Positions 8,882-18,708 of a DNA stretch of 64,000 nucleotides are shown here, one piece after another. Each line of letters starts with the position of its first letter. Within the stretch, counting starts at the first letter, position 1. The notes beneath the pieces were generated by a model. It saw only the letters and a program-made list of their open reading frames with translations, was not told where the DNA came from and did no database searches. The position numbers and the translations under genes were made by a program. The DNA is from Reichenbachiella faecimaris (GTDB lineage Bacteria; Bacteroidota; Bacteroidia; Cytophagales; Cyclobacteriaceae): assembly GCF_900176375.1 (NCBI RefSeq), contig NZ_FWYF01000002.1, positions 408,161 to 472,160 of the forward strand. Reading direction: 5' to 3'.

Positions 8882-10306
8882 ATGCTATCGAGAATATTTC
8901 GTTCTTCAATGGCTAACACTTGGTTTAGCAATGTTGTTGTTTTAATAAGCTCAACAATTGCCATACCTATAGTTATTACCCGCCTGAATGTGGAGGAAAT
9001 AAATGTATGGTTTTTATTTTCTTCTATTGTGGCCATGAGCCAGGGCGTACTTTTTGGTTTCAATGGTACCTTTACTCGGTTCATCGCCTATTCATTCTCC
9101 GGGATAAGAATAAACGAATTCAATAACATCATACAGAAAAAGATGGCCTGTGAGGTTGTGGATATAGATCCTGATGAGTTCTCAAAGATCTTTTCATTGA
9201 TGAAAATGGTATACATGGCATTATCAGCTGTCTATCTTCTGATACTGATGATCATCGCCTTTTTCGCTTTGGAGAAGCCTATCCTGGAATTGGACAACGT
9301 ATCAGATGGCTGGATTTCCTGGTCAATCATTGTAGTGTCAACCACCAGCGTATTATTTTTCGGCTACTACAGGGTATTTCTTGAGGGAATAAATAAAGTC
9401 GCTCTGGTACAGCGTTCATTAGGTATTGTGAACCTGGTGGGGCTTGGATTGACCATACTTGTCTTGATTCTTTACCCTACGCTTATCAGCATCGTCCTGA
9501 TCTATCAAATTGTTACCTTATCAGGAGCTCTGGTTCTAGTTTTTTTAGGTAAAAAAGAATATAATAAATTAAAAACGACATCAAGAGTGCAACGGTTTGA
9601 CAAGCATCTGTTTAAACTGGTGTGGGACAGTGCCTGGAAAAGCGGAATTACCACGGTCATTGCCAACGTTTTGAAGCACATATCTGCCGTTTTGGTTGCT
9701 CAGCTTTTCACCACCTCGCAATCTGCTAGCTTCTTATTTACAAAAAAGATCTTCGACATATTGGAACGTTTTACTATGGCGACCTTTCAGTCAAAAATTC
9801 CAGTTATTGCGAAATATCGCGCCTTGGCGGACTTCAAATTACTAATGCTGATTTTGTTTAAATCTCAGATTATCAGCTATTTAGTGTATTTAGTTGGCTA
9901 TATTGGACTTATAACTATTGGACAGGATGTACTTTCACTTTTGAATAGCAATGTGGAATTAGGTGACATGAAGATGATCATGTTGTTTTCTTTTTCAAGT
10001 TTCCTGATGCGCTGGAGTGGTATGTCATTGGCCATTTCAAATCAATCCAATAATGTTATTGAGCACTTGAATGCGGGAATGGTAGCAGTCTTTTTCTTCG
10101 CATCATTATACTTATTATATGACATCTTAGGAATCCTTGTTTTTCCAATGTCGCACATCATTTCATTAATCGGTTCTATGCCAATTATTGCGCCTATGGT
10201 ATACAAAAGCTTGCATACGAATTTCCTCTCCTATGAAAGAAACAAGATGATACCGGCCTTTATCGCCCTAATCGTTATAAATATTATATACTATTTGAGC
10301 CTATGA
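8882..10306 (+). CDS. Polysaccharide flippase (Wzx-like, MATE/MOP superfamily)
   Basis: A 474-residue, strongly hydrophobic protein with about 12 or more predicted membrane segments and an N-terminal SNVVVLISSTIAIPIVI-type first helix, as in O-antigen and capsule flippases of the MOP superfamily. It would move undecaprenyl-linked repeat units across the cytoplasmic membrane before polymerisation. Its stop overlaps the start of the next gene (ATGA). It is the only flippase in the locus, which fits a Wzx/Wzy-type pathway together with the polymerase candidate at 16.3 kb. Wzx proteins diverge widely, so the family call rests on topology and context. Confidence 0.85.
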   Translation: MLSRIFRSSMANTWFSNVVVLISSTIAIPIVITRLNVEEINVWFLFSSIVAMSQGVLFGFNGTFTRFIAYSFSGIRINEFNNIIQKKMACEVVDIDPDEFSKIFSLMKMVYMALSAVYLLILMIIAFFALEKPILELDNVSDGWISWSIIVVSTTSVLFFGYYRVFLEGINKVALVQRSLGIVNLVGLGLTILVLILYPTLISIVLIYQIVTLSGALVLVFLGKKEYNKLKTTSRVQRFDKHLFKLVWDSAWKSGITTVIANVLKHISAVLVAQLFTTSQSASFLFTKKIFDILERFTMATFQSKIPVIAKYRALADFKLLMLILFKSQIISYLVYLVGYIGLITIGQDVLSLLNSNVELGDMKMIMLFSFSSFLMRWSGMSLAISNQSNNVIEHLNAGMVAVFFFASLYLLYDILGILVFPMSHIISLIGSMPIIAPMVYKSLHTNFLSYERNKMIPAFIALIVINIIYYLSL

Positions 10307-10968
10307 AAATTATAGCCATGATTCCTGCCAGATTGGGCAGCCAAAGATTGAAAAAAAAAAATTTGCAGTTACTAAGAGGTGAGCCTGTGATTGTGCATGC
10401 CATCAGGAAAGCCCTGGTCGTCGAATGCTTTGATGAAGTCTGGGTTAATAGTGAATCAGACGAAATAGGTCAGGTGGCTATAGCTACGGGTGCAAAATTT
10501 CATAAGAGACCCGAGAATTTGGCTAACAACATAGCGACTAGTGAAGATTTCGTCTATGAATTCTTATTAGATCATGAGTGTGATTATGTAGTACAGCTCC
10601 ACAGCATAGCCCCATTAGTCAGTACGTTGGACATCGAAAATTTTGTAGAAGAAATCAAGAAGAATAAAGCTGACATTTTTTTGAGCGTAGAAGAGATTCA
10701 AATTGAATGTGCCTTTAACAGTCAACCTGTTAATTTTTATTTGGATAGGAAAACTAACTCGCAAGAATTAACTCCTGTTCAGCGTATAATGTGGAGTATT
10801 TCGGCTTGGAAAAGGGACAATTATATTAAAGCCTATGAATTAAAGAAGTGTGCTACTTATACAGGGAAGATCAAATATTTCCCTTTAAATAAGCTTGCCT
10901 CTCATGTGATTAAAACTCAAGAAGATCTCGATTATGCAGAAGCACTTTTTGATCTTGCCAACAAATGA
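10303..10968 (+). CDS. Acylneuraminate/Kdo-type cytidylyltransferase family protein
   Basis: The 221-residue protein opens with MIPARLGSQRLKKKN, the CTP-binding signature (A-R-x-G-S-x-R-x4-K-N) of CMP-sialic acid and CMP-Kdo synthetases. The VWVNSESDEI and HKRPENLA segments follow the same family. It would activate a sugar acid as a CMP-sugar. It overlaps both neighbours by 4 bases, linking it to the flippase and the lactonase-like gene. No nonulosonate synthase is visible in the window, so the activated sugar is unknown; the synthase could lie to the left of the window. A housekeeping Kdo role is less likely because of the location. Confidence 0.8.
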   Translation: MKIIAMIPARLGSQRLKKKNLQLLRGEPVIVHAIRKALVVECFDEVWVNSESDEIGQVAIATGAKFHKRPENLANNIATSEDFVYEFLLDHECDYVVQLHSIAPLVSTLDIENFVEEIKKNKADIFLSVEEIQIECAFNSQPVNFYLDRKTNSQELTPVQRIMWSISAWKRDNYIKAYELKKCATYTGKIKYFPLNKLASHVIKTQEDLDYAEALFDLANK

Positions 10969-11648
10969 AAAATTCTTTGTACAAGGCCGAGAATCATGTA
11001 GATTTTATCACCCAAATTTGTGAACAAATATCTTTACAATGTAAAAAGGCCATTTCAGAAAAAAATAGAGCTTTGTTGGTATTGTCAGGTGGACGAACTC
11101 CCATTGCTATATTTGAATTATTGGCTTCAAATTATAGTTCAAAAATTGATTGGGAAAAGGTTGATTTGTTCTGGCTCGATGAAAGATGTGTTGATCCAAG
11201 TGATGAATTGAGCAATTTCGGCTCAACCAAAAAATATCTGATCGACCGTTTGGAAGTCATTGGAAATGTCTATCGAATGAAAGGTGAGCTTGACCCCGCT
11301 TTAGCAGCTATTGAGTATGAAAATCAACTTAGAAATTATTTTGGCGGCAATATTCCTGTCTTTGATATTATTTTGCTTGGAATGGGAGAAGATGGTCATG
11401 TGGCATCTCTGTTCCCAAATTGTGAAGAACTTGAAAATCGTGATCGATGGGTTTTGTCTACATCAAAACCACACAATGGCTGCTATCGAATTACACTTTC
11501 AATGGATTTAATAAACAATGCAAAATTCAAACTCCTCATGGTAAATAGTGTTGAAAAATTAAATATTCTTTTGTCTGAAGAGGCTAGATTTCCAATTAAT
11601 TGTGTAAAAATTCCCGAAATATATACCTTTGCAAAATTCTACCACTAA
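10965..11648 (+). CDS. 6-phosphogluconolactonase-type sugar-phosphate lactonase
   Basis: At 227 residues this is a normal-length Pgl-family protein with the diagnostic motifs LSGGRTPIA, FWLDERCV, the SNFGS segment and GMGEDGHVASLFPN. These features separate 6-phosphogluconolactonase from the related NagB isomerases. Pgl hydrolyses a sugar-phosphate lactone in the oxidative pentose phosphate pathway and is normally next to zwf or gnd; here it is embedded in a surface-sugar locus with no such partner. It may be repurposed to open another sugar lactone, for example one made by the oxidoreductase genes at the left end. It could also be a displaced housekeeping copy. Confidence 0.8.
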   Translation: MKNSLYKAENHVDFITQICEQISLQCKKAISEKNRALLVLSGGRTPIAIFELLASNYSSKIDWEKVDLFWLDERCVDPSDELSNFGSTKKYLIDRLEVIGNVYRMKGELDPALAAIEYENQLRNYFGGNIPVFDIILLGMGEDGHVASLFPNCEELENRDRWVLSTSKPHNGCYRITLSMDLINNAKFKLLMVNSVEKLNILLSEEARFPINCVKIPEIYTFAKFYH

Positions 11649-11768
11649 TCTCTAGAGAAAACCAAAATCAAAGAGTAGTAAACTGATTGTAGATACCTGA
11701 TCAAACAGGTTTAACATGATTGGATTTTTCGAATCAACAATAATATTTGGTTAAAATCAGACGCATAC

Positions 11769-13205
11769 ATGCTTTTCAATTCAATCGAGTTTGCCATTTT
11801 TTTGCCAATAATATTTCTCATTTATTGGTTTGTAGTCAATCAAAATTTGAAATTGCAAAACTTATTTCTACTGATTTCAAGTTATGTTTTTTATGGTTGG
11901 TGGGACTGGCGATTTTTATCTTTAATAGCATTTAGTTCGCTTGTTGACTACTGTGTAGGTCAAAGACTTTCAGAAAGCAACAACAATAATCATCGAAAAT
12001 TATTGTTGATCGTAAGCATTTTGGTAAATCTTGGCTTTTTGGGATTTTTCAAATATTACAACTTTTTTGCCCAAAGTTTTGCAGACGCCTTTACCTTTTT
12101 TGGCCAACCAATTGACCCCAATCGGCTTAACATTATTCTTCCGGTGGGAATTAGCTTTTATACCTTTCAAACCCTTAGTTATTCCATTGATATTTATAGG
12201 CGAAAGTTATCTCATACCAAGGATATCATCTCATTTTTTGCGTTCGTAAGTTTCTTTCCACAATTAGTAGCTGGCCCGATAGAAAGAGCATCCAACTTAT
12301 TACCACAATTCTATGCAAAACGAACTTTCAATTACTCAGCCGCAGTTGACGGTGTTAGACAAATATTATGGGGATTATTTAAGAAAATAGTTATTGCTGA
12401 TAATTGTGCATTTATTGCTAACCAGATATTTGATGAGTCATCGCTCTATTCGGGCAGTACCTTATTAGTTGGTGTTATTTGTTTTGCTTTTCAAATTTAT
12501 GGTGATTTTTCAGGCTACTCAGACATTGCTATTGGCACCTCAAGATTGTTTGGTTTTAATTTGATGAAGAATTTCGACTTCCCCTATTTTTCACGTGACA
12601 TTGGTGAGTTTTGGAGAAGGTGGCATATTTCACTTAATACCTGGTTTAGAGATTACTTGTATATTCCATTGGGAGGAAGCAGGGGGAGCAAAATTCTGGT
12701 TATAAGAAATGTATTTATTATTTTTCTTGTAAGTGGGTTTTGGCATGGAGCGAACTGGACATTTCTAATCTGGGGAGGATTAAATGCATTCTATTTTCTA
12801 CCTCTTATAATTTTAGGTAAAAATAGACACAATCTTGATTCTGTAGCTGCAGGAAGGTTGGTCCCCTCTTTAGTAGAAGTGCTTAACATGACATTTACTT
12901 TTGGGTTGACATGCTTCGCATGGATATTTTTTAGGGCAAAAAATTTAGGCCATGCAGTTACTATCATTGAGAACATTTTTACTCCAGAATTGTTTCAAAT
13001 ACCAGAAGTTATTCCTAGTAAATTGCTCGGGTTAATTCCGCTTTTCATTCTGATAGAATGGAGTGGAAGAGAAGATAACTTTGCGATTGAAAAATTATTT
13101 TTGAATTGGAAACGGCCGTGGAGGTTTGCGTTCTATACTATGATAGCTTTCTTTATTATTGGCCTTGGAGGTGCAGAACAAAAATTTATCTATTTTCAGT
13201 TCTAA
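11769..13205 (+). CDS. MBOAT family O-acyltransferase (AlgI-like)
   Basis: A 478-residue multi-pass membrane protein of the AlgI/DltB type. It begins with the SIEFAIFLPIIFLIYW segment common to this group, has DFSGYSDIAIG in the middle and the invariant histidine in SGFWHGANW (H326), then a further hydrophobic C-terminal region. These proteins bring acyl groups, usually acetyl, across the membrane to decorate extracellular polysaccharide. It follows a 120-base gap without a clear gene and is immediately followed by an SGNH protein, the usual partner, so O-acetylation of the polymer is the likely job. Confidence 0.9.
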   Translation: MLFNSIEFAIFLPIIFLIYWFVVNQNLKLQNLFLLISSYVFYGWWDWRFLSLIAFSSLVDYCVGQRLSESNNNNHRKLLLIVSILVNLGFLGFFKYYNFFAQSFADAFTFFGQPIDPNRLNIILPVGISFYTFQTLSYSIDIYRRKLSHTKDIISFFAFVSFFPQLVAGPIERASNLLPQFYAKRTFNYSAAVDGVRQILWGLFKKIVIADNCAFIANQIFDESSLYSGSTLLVGVICFAFQIYGDFSGYSDIAIGTSRLFGFNLMKNFDFPYFSRDIGEFWRRWHISLNTWFRDYLYIPLGGSRGSKILVIRNVFIIFLVSGFWHGANWTFLIWGGLNAFYFLPLIILGKNRHNLDSVAAGRLVPSLVEVLNMTFTFGLTCFAWIFFRAKNLGHAVTIIENIFTPELFQIPEVIPSKLLGLIPLFILIEWSGREDNFAIEKLFLNWKRPWRFAFYTMIAFFIIGLGGAEQKFIYFQF

Positions 13206-13207
13206 TC

Positions 13208-14080
13208 ATGCAAACATTTTTAACCCGGCTAGGTCAACATATCAGTATCATCATAATTTTGATAATGATAGCGCATTTAATGAATCCCATCATATTTAAA
13301 ATAACTGCTGTGCCAGACAAGAAAGCCAATAAGCTAATAATTGGTGATTCCCGCGCTGAGCAATCCTTCAATGATAATCTTCTCAATAACACCTGGAATT
13401 TGGCCATGGGAGGAGATTCCTATTTTTATACTTTTCAAAAATTGAAAATTTATCATCGTTTTAACCCTAAAATCGATACCGTTATCATATCAATTGGTGG
13501 ACATAATATTCGAAGGGGTATTGTCGATCATTGGTTGTTTGATGATTCTCATCTACTCAGGATGAAACTTTATGTTCCCTTCTTTGATTGGGATGATTAT
13601 AATTTTTGGTTTGAACACAAACCAAAAATTATGATAAGAAAGTGGTTTGCCCAGTCGACCAATTTTTTTTATTACTTTGGGAAAAAAGACAAATCACTGG
13701 GTGGTTTTAGAGGGAATCGCACTAGCCACCTCCAAGCATCAATAGACAACTATATTTTACCCGAAAACCTTTTTGAGTACTCCCCACTTCATCTAGAGTA
13801 TTTGAACAAAATAGATAAGTACTGCAAAAATCATGACCTAAAATTAATCTTTGTTTCTACTCCAGTCCATGAAACACTTCTTGAAGAGCAGAAAACAGTT
13901 CATAAATTTCATAAACAGTACTTTTCAGAGGTTCCAATAGTGGATTTTAATAAAATGGCTTTACCGGATAGCTGTTTTGCGGATATTGGTCATCTAAATA
14001 CCATTGGTTCCTCTTATTTATCCAAAAGAATCAACTCGGAGGGTTGGAAAAAAGTTATTGAAACCAATTTGCATTATTAA
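13208..14080 (+). CDS. SGNH/GDSL-type partner of the MBOAT acyltransferase
   Basis: With the ATG at 13208, two bases after the MBOAT stop, the protein is 290 residues. It has one N-terminal membrane segment (about residues 9-26), then the SGNH block I motif IGDSRAEQSF with the likely nucleophile Ser48, and near the C-terminus the block V pair in DIGHLN (D259, H262). Proteins of this layout (AlgJ/AlgX-, DltD- and PatB-like) work outside the cytoplasmic membrane with an MBOAT partner to place acetyl groups on a polymer. An upstream in-frame ATG at 13106 overlaps the MBOAT gene and is rejected. The acetylated sugar is unknown. Confidence 0.8.
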   Translation: MQTFLTRLGQHISIIIILIMIAHLMNPIIFKITAVPDKKANKLIIGDSRAEQSFNDNLLNNTWNLAMGGDSYFYTFQKLKIYHRFNPKIDTVIISIGGHNIRRGIVDHWLFDDSHLLRMKLYVPFFDWDDYNFWFEHKPKIMIRKWFAQSTNFFYYFGKKDKSLGGFRGNRTSHLQASIDNYILPENLFEYSPLHLEYLNKIDKYCKNHDLKLIFVSTPVHETLLEEQKTVHKFHKQYFSEVPIVDFNKMALPDSCFADIGHLNTIGSSYLSKRINSEGWKKVIETNLHY

Positions 14081-14220
14081 TTATAACTTCACCATAACCC
14101 TTTTTCCTTTCTGATCTTATTGATTCAACCTCGGTAATTAATGTAATAGTGTCAGAATTGTTTTAATCAATAAGCAGAGCGCACTAAGTTTGTAAAAACA
14201 AATTTTATAATCATTGAGCT

Positions 14221-15087
14221 ATGAAATATACCTCTCTAAATTTATCACCTTTTAAAATGCCTTCCAGGTTATTAAAGTCTTTTGTCACAAAAAGCATGTT
14301 TTTTGATTACCCAGGTATCTCTTTTAAAAAAGACGGAAGAAAGATATTTAGACATTTGGATGGTTATCAAACCCAGCTCGAAACATATTATAATAAATAT
14401 GAAGGCGAAAGATGCTTTATACTAGGCAATGGCCCTAGTTTAAAACAAATGGATCTTTCTCCTTTAAAGGATGAAATCACCATGGGTGCAAATGGTATTT
14501 TCCAACTATTCGAAGAGTTAGGATTTCAAACTAACTTTTTGTTTTTTGAAGACACAGAACAGACCTTCATTAGGAGAAAATCTATCAATCGTCTGAAAGG
14601 AATAATCAAGTTGGTCGGACTTAATAATGCCTATTACATAAACAGATCAAAAGACTCACTGTTTTTCAGTCCCAGGCATGGTTTTGATAACGATATTCCG
14701 AAATTCTCCCATGAATTTCCCTCTGTAGCTTTTTTAGGAGCTACAATATCCTATATCATGTTGCAATGGGCTTACTTTCTTGGATTCAGTGAAGTTTATG
14801 TCATTGGGATAGATCATAACTATGGAGAATTACCTAAACTATTCCCTCCAGGAAAAATAAAAATAACTGCAGACAACATAGACAAAGTGAAAGGACTTCA
14901 TGTAAGTGATAATTATTATAAAATTGGAGATGTAATTGGCGTTCCACATGTTGATATTCAAAATAAAGCATATACCAGAGCAAATGATGAGTTTCTAAAT
15001 GATGGCAGAAAGATTTATAATGCTGGAGTAGACTCCAAATTAGAGGCATTTGAGTTCGTAGATTTTAAATCAATTTTCAAAAACTGA
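14221..15087 (+). CDS. DUF115/MptE-like protein of a polysaccharide locus
   Basis: A 288-residue soluble protein. Its clearest motif is CFILGNGPSLKQMD at about residues 66-79, followed by MGANGIFQLF and later a VIGIDHNYGE segment. This pattern is seen in DUF115/MptE-like domains, and GT42 sialyltransferases begin in a similar GNGPSL way. In methanogens the domain is a pterin diphosphokinase; in bacterial surface loci its members are thought to act as glycosyltransferase-like enzymes. Given the CMP-sugar synthetase upstream, a transferase using a CMP-sugar is a reasonable guess, but function is not established. The 140-base gap before it is AT-rich and shows no clear gene. Confidence 0.6.
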   Translation: MKYTSLNLSPFKMPSRLLKSFVTKSMFFDYPGISFKKDGRKIFRHLDGYQTQLETYYNKYEGERCFILGNGPSLKQMDLSPLKDEITMGANGIFQLFEELGFQTNFLFFEDTEQTFIRRKSINRLKGIIKLVGLNNAYYINRSKDSLFFSPRHGFDNDIPKFSHEFPSVAFLGATISYIMLQWAYFLGFSEVYVIGIDHNYGELPKLFPPGKIKITADNIDKVKGLHVSDNYYKIGDVIGVPHVDIQNKAYTRANDEFLNDGRKIYNAGVDSKLEAFEFVDFKSIFKN

Positions 15088-15126
15088 TCAAAGTAAGATT
15101 AGTACCAACTTGATTCAGATATAGGT

Positions 15127-16314
15127 ATGAAAATTTTAATTGCATCGTCAAAGTATCACCCATATTACTGGGGTGGTGGAGAATACTCCGTAAAGAAGTT
15201 AGCTGAAGAATTGAGCAAATACAATGATGTTGAGGTTGAGGTTTTAACCTTTGGAGAAGAAAATAATACTGAGGTTATCAGTAATGTGAAGGTACGTAGA
15301 ATTAAATCTAAAAATATCTACTGGTCTTACTTTGCTAAAAAACAGAGTATTTTTAAAAAGATTATATGGCACCTCTTAGAGGCCTATAACCCTAGAGCAG
15401 GTGAAATAGCCAACCTAATCGCAACTGAGATCAAACCAGATCTTGTTCACTTTCGAAACATTGAGGATTTTTCGACTTCTATTTTCAAGTATTTGTCCAA
15501 ACATAAAATCCCAACCATTCAGACTCTCAATACATATTTCATGATTGAACCTTCGGGAACTCTATATCGAACAAGTAAGGCGGGCTATTTTATCATGAAA
15601 ATTTGGGAGCAAATATTTCGCATAAAGAAATATGGAAGTAATTGGCTATCTGCAGTCGTTGGAGTCTCACAACTTACTTTAAATGAACACATCCGGAGAG
15701 GTTATTATCGAAATAGTAAGCAAGCTGTAATTCGGACTGGAGTACAAAAAGTTAATTCAAATCAATCTAAAAGGAAAAACGACAATATAACATTTGGGTT
15801 TATTGGGAACCTCTATGAAACCAAAGGTGTGCTTGAAATGATAACAGCTTTTAAAATATTAAAAGGCCAAAACATAAATTTAATAGTGGCTGGAGCAGGT
15901 AATTCAGATTATTCTGAAAAATGTCATAAGCTTGCAAAGGATGACAATAGAATCAAATTTCTAGGGAAGACCGATCAGGAAACCTTTTTCACTCAAATTG
16001 ATGTGAGCATAATTCCGTCCATTTGGATGGATCCATTTCCAAGAGTTTTAATTGAAGCATATAGCTTTGGAAAACCAGTTATATCTTCAAATAAGGGGGG
16101 GGCAAAAGAGCGCGTTGTCCAAGGTGTGACCGGGTTTATTTATAGAAATGAGGAAGAGTTAATTGAATCCATGGAAAAATTGATTAGTGAGCCTAAGTTG
16201 ATATCAACGTTCTCTAATAACATTAAAAGCTGGGCTAAGATTCATGAAGGTGATGATATAGATCAGTATTACTCATTGTATAAGGAAATAATAAATACGC
16301 CACAAACTGATTGA
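15127..16314 (+). CDS. Family 4 (GT-B) glycosyltransferase
   Basis: The 395-residue protein starts with a GT4 acceptor-domain segment containing YHPYYWGGGEYSVKKLAEEL and ends with the donor-domain signature PFPRVLIEAYSFGKPVIS, whose glutamate (E-x7-E-like region) binds the donor nucleotide. GFIGNLYETKGVLEMI marks the interdomain start of the C-terminal half. It is a retaining transferase expected at the cytoplasmic face of the membrane. The stop overlaps the following polymerase-like gene (TGATG). Donor and acceptor cannot be read from sequence. Confidence 0.85.
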   Translation: MKILIASSKYHPYYWGGGEYSVKKLAEELSKYNDVEVEVLTFGEENNTEVISNVKVRRIKSKNIYWSYFAKKQSIFKKIIWHLLEAYNPRAGEIANLIATEIKPDLVHFRNIEDFSTSIFKYLSKHKIPTIQTLNTYFMIEPSGTLYRTSKAGYFIMKIWEQIFRIKKYGSNWLSAVVGVSQLTLNEHIRRGYYRNSKQAVIRTGVQKVNSNQSKRKNDNITFGFIGNLYETKGVLEMITAFKILKGQNINLIVAGAGNSDYSEKCHKLAKDDNRIKFLGKTDQETFFTQIDVSIIPSIWMDPFPRVLIEAYSFGKPVISSNKGGAKERVVQGVTGFIYRNEEELIESMEKLISEPKLISTFSNNIKSWAKIHEGDDIDQYYSLYKEIINTPQTD

Positions 16315-17579
16315 TGCTCAAGGTATTGACCATGCGAAAAACGGAATTGTTCGATTTTTTATTTAAAACAGTAATTCTTCTTGCTGTTTATGATGGAATT
16401 CGTCACAATTCAATCTTCTACTCATTTAGTTTTGTAAAGGAGGTTGTCACATTGATTTTGTTTCTTGCAGTACTCAATTATAACGATTTTAAGATAGTAA
16501 ATCCATTTAAGAATTTTGCAGTAACGTCATTTACATTTTACATTTTGACAGTTGGCACTTTTCTAACAATTGGATATCTAAACTTAGTGCCTAATCCAAA
16601 ATTGAGTCCAATAGGAATGCATGTCAAGACAATTGAATTTTTTGTCATCGCATACTTATTTAATTTCTATGAGCAAATGACGAACAAAACCTATGAATCA
16701 TTGATCTCCTTTTTTGTCAATGTTTATGTGGTTTATATTTTATTTAACATTGCCTCATACTTTATACATTTCCCCTTCATTACCGAATTTAGACCATATA
16801 ACGGAAGAATCAGCAGTGGCTACCCAACTTCAGATAGTCAAAGTATGTTGTTTGCATTTATTTTGCTGGTTTTCACCGTAAATAGTTTGAAAAGATATAA
16901 AATAAAATTTTTGATCTTGTCATTAGGAATAGTTATTCAAGCAACTACAACTGGGGTGGCAACTTATGTATTTCTAACTTCTATATTAATCGTATTTGGC
17001 AATTACCTTGTGGGTAAAACTGGAACAAGAAAAAATATCATTTCGTGGTTATATATTTTAGCTACTGTGACATTTATACTACTTTTTTTAATAGCTTATA
17101 TTGATAAACAAACTCTAGACGCATTTTATGTTATGATAACTTCAAAAAGTGAGTTTATAATATACTATCTTAAACTGAAATTTTTTGGTGTTGAGTCTGA
17201 AATTGGCAATCAATTAGTTACTGGAACCTATATTGTAAGGGGTAATGCAGTTAAGGAGGCCATGTCTGCATATAATAGTTTTTTTGAACTACTTACAGGA
17301 AAGGGGGTCGCCTTGGCCATATTAGTTGAAAATCAATTTTCATTTATTATCAGAGCTTATGGATATTTGGGACTCTGTTTTTACATTTTATTTATTATCG
17401 GAATACTAGTAAAATCTCGAAAAAATGGCACTAAATTATTTTGGCACATGTCAATAATTGTATCCATTTTATTACTTACCAATGTTTCGCAGATTACAAC
17501 ATATCTCTACCAAATAGCTGTTTCCTTTGCGCTTGCTATGAATTACTGTCTCTCAAGGACGAAAACTATCGAAAACTGA
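16314..17579 (+). CDS. Wzy-like polysaccharide polymerase (O-antigen ligase/polymerase family)
   Basis: A 421-residue integral membrane protein with roughly 10-11 hydrophobic segments and a larger periplasmic loop in the second half (about residues 255-330), the layout of Wzy polymerases. No sharp sequence motif is present, as is usual for this family. Located between two glycosyltransferases in a locus with a single flippase, it is the best candidate polymerase. The ATG at 16314 overlaps the previous TGA and is taken as the start; another ATG lies 18 bases on. An alternative is an O-antigen ligase (WaaL), which has similar topology. Confidence 0.7.
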   Translation: MLKVLTMRKTELFDFLFKTVILLAVYDGIRHNSIFYSFSFVKEVVTLILFLAVLNYNDFKIVNPFKNFAVTSFTFYILTVGTFLTIGYLNLVPNPKLSPIGMHVKTIEFFVIAYLFNFYEQMTNKTYESLISFFVNVYVVYILFNIASYFIHFPFITEFRPYNGRISSGYPTSDSQSMLFAFILLVFTVNSLKRYKIKFLILSLGIVIQATTTGVATYVFLTSILIVFGNYLVGKTGTRKNIISWLYILATVTFILLFLIAYIDKQTLDAFYVMITSKSEFIIYYLKLKFFGVESEIGNQLVTGTYIVRGNAVKEAMSAYNSFFELLTGKGVALAILVENQFSFIIRAYGYLGLCFYILFIIGILVKSRKNGTKLFWHMSIIVSILLLTNVSQITTYLYQIAVSFALAMNYCLSRTKTIEN

Positions 17580-17590
17580 TCATTAGTGTT

Positions 17591-18708
17591 ATGAAAGATC
17601 AGAGAATCATTATTGTGATAGATGCTAGAATGATAAATACTTCTGGTATTGGACGATACTTGTCTAGCCTTATTGATAGTTTGCAGAAAAAATATGATAA
17701 TCTAATTTTGTTAGGAAAGAAACAAAATATTATAGAACAACCTTGGTTTAAAAAGTCCACTTCGATAATCGAATTTTCTTCAAACATTTATTCAATAAAA
17801 GAGCAATTTGAATTCATAATGAAAATTCCAACTTGTGATATTTTCATTTCTCCGCATTATAATATTCCAATACTCGGTTGGAAAATGAAAAAGCAACTTA
17901 CATTTTTTCCAGATGTTAATCATCTGGCATTAGGGGGTACTCTGTCTTTATCCAAAAGATGGTATGCCAAATTATTGTACAATTTAGGTGCATGGAGGTC
18001 TGATGTAATTATTACCATATCTAATTTTTCCAAAAATGAAATCTTGAAACATCTTAAGGTTCGACCCAAAAAACTAGTGGTTGCTAAATGCGGCACCGAC
18101 GTTGACAAACTGAAGAAGTTGAGTGAGAAAAACAGAATTAGCAATCAAGGTTTATCCAACATCATCTACATTTTGTATGTTGGAAATATAAAGCCACATA
18201 AAAATTTGCACAGGGCTTTATTGGCTTTTGAAAAAGTTCAAAAGAACAATACTGAATTAAAATTTTATATTGTTGGGAAAAGAGATGGCTTCATTACTGG
18301 AGATAAGGATATATTTGATCTACTAGAATGTAATCCAACATTAAAAGATAATGTTAGATTCACGGGTTACATAAATGATATGGAGCTTGTAGATTACTAC
18401 AAATATTCTCAGGCTTTATTATTTCCATCCTTATATGAAGGCTTTGGACTTCCTCCACTTGAAGCAATGGCATTAGACTGTCCCGTTATTACATCAAAGG
18501 TTTCAAGTATGCCAGAGATATGTGGTAATGCCGCAATATATTGCAACCCATATGATGTCGAAGACATTGCTTATCAGATTAAACAAGTTCTAGTAAATGA
18601 AACATTGAAGGCAGAATTGAGAAGAAATGGAGAGCAAAAAGTTCAAGAATACACTTGGGAAAGGTTCAACAAAAATGTACTTAAAGAAATTGAGATCTTA
18701 TTGAAAAC

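Noticed and set aside
10965-11648. NagB-type glucosamine-6-phosphate isomerase
   Set aside because: The DER and GMGEDGHVASLFP motifs match 6-phosphogluconolactonase better than NagB.
13106-13207. Upstream ATG for the SGNH protein
   Set aside because: The extension lies entirely in the MBOAT gene; the ATG at 13208 starts directly after its stop.
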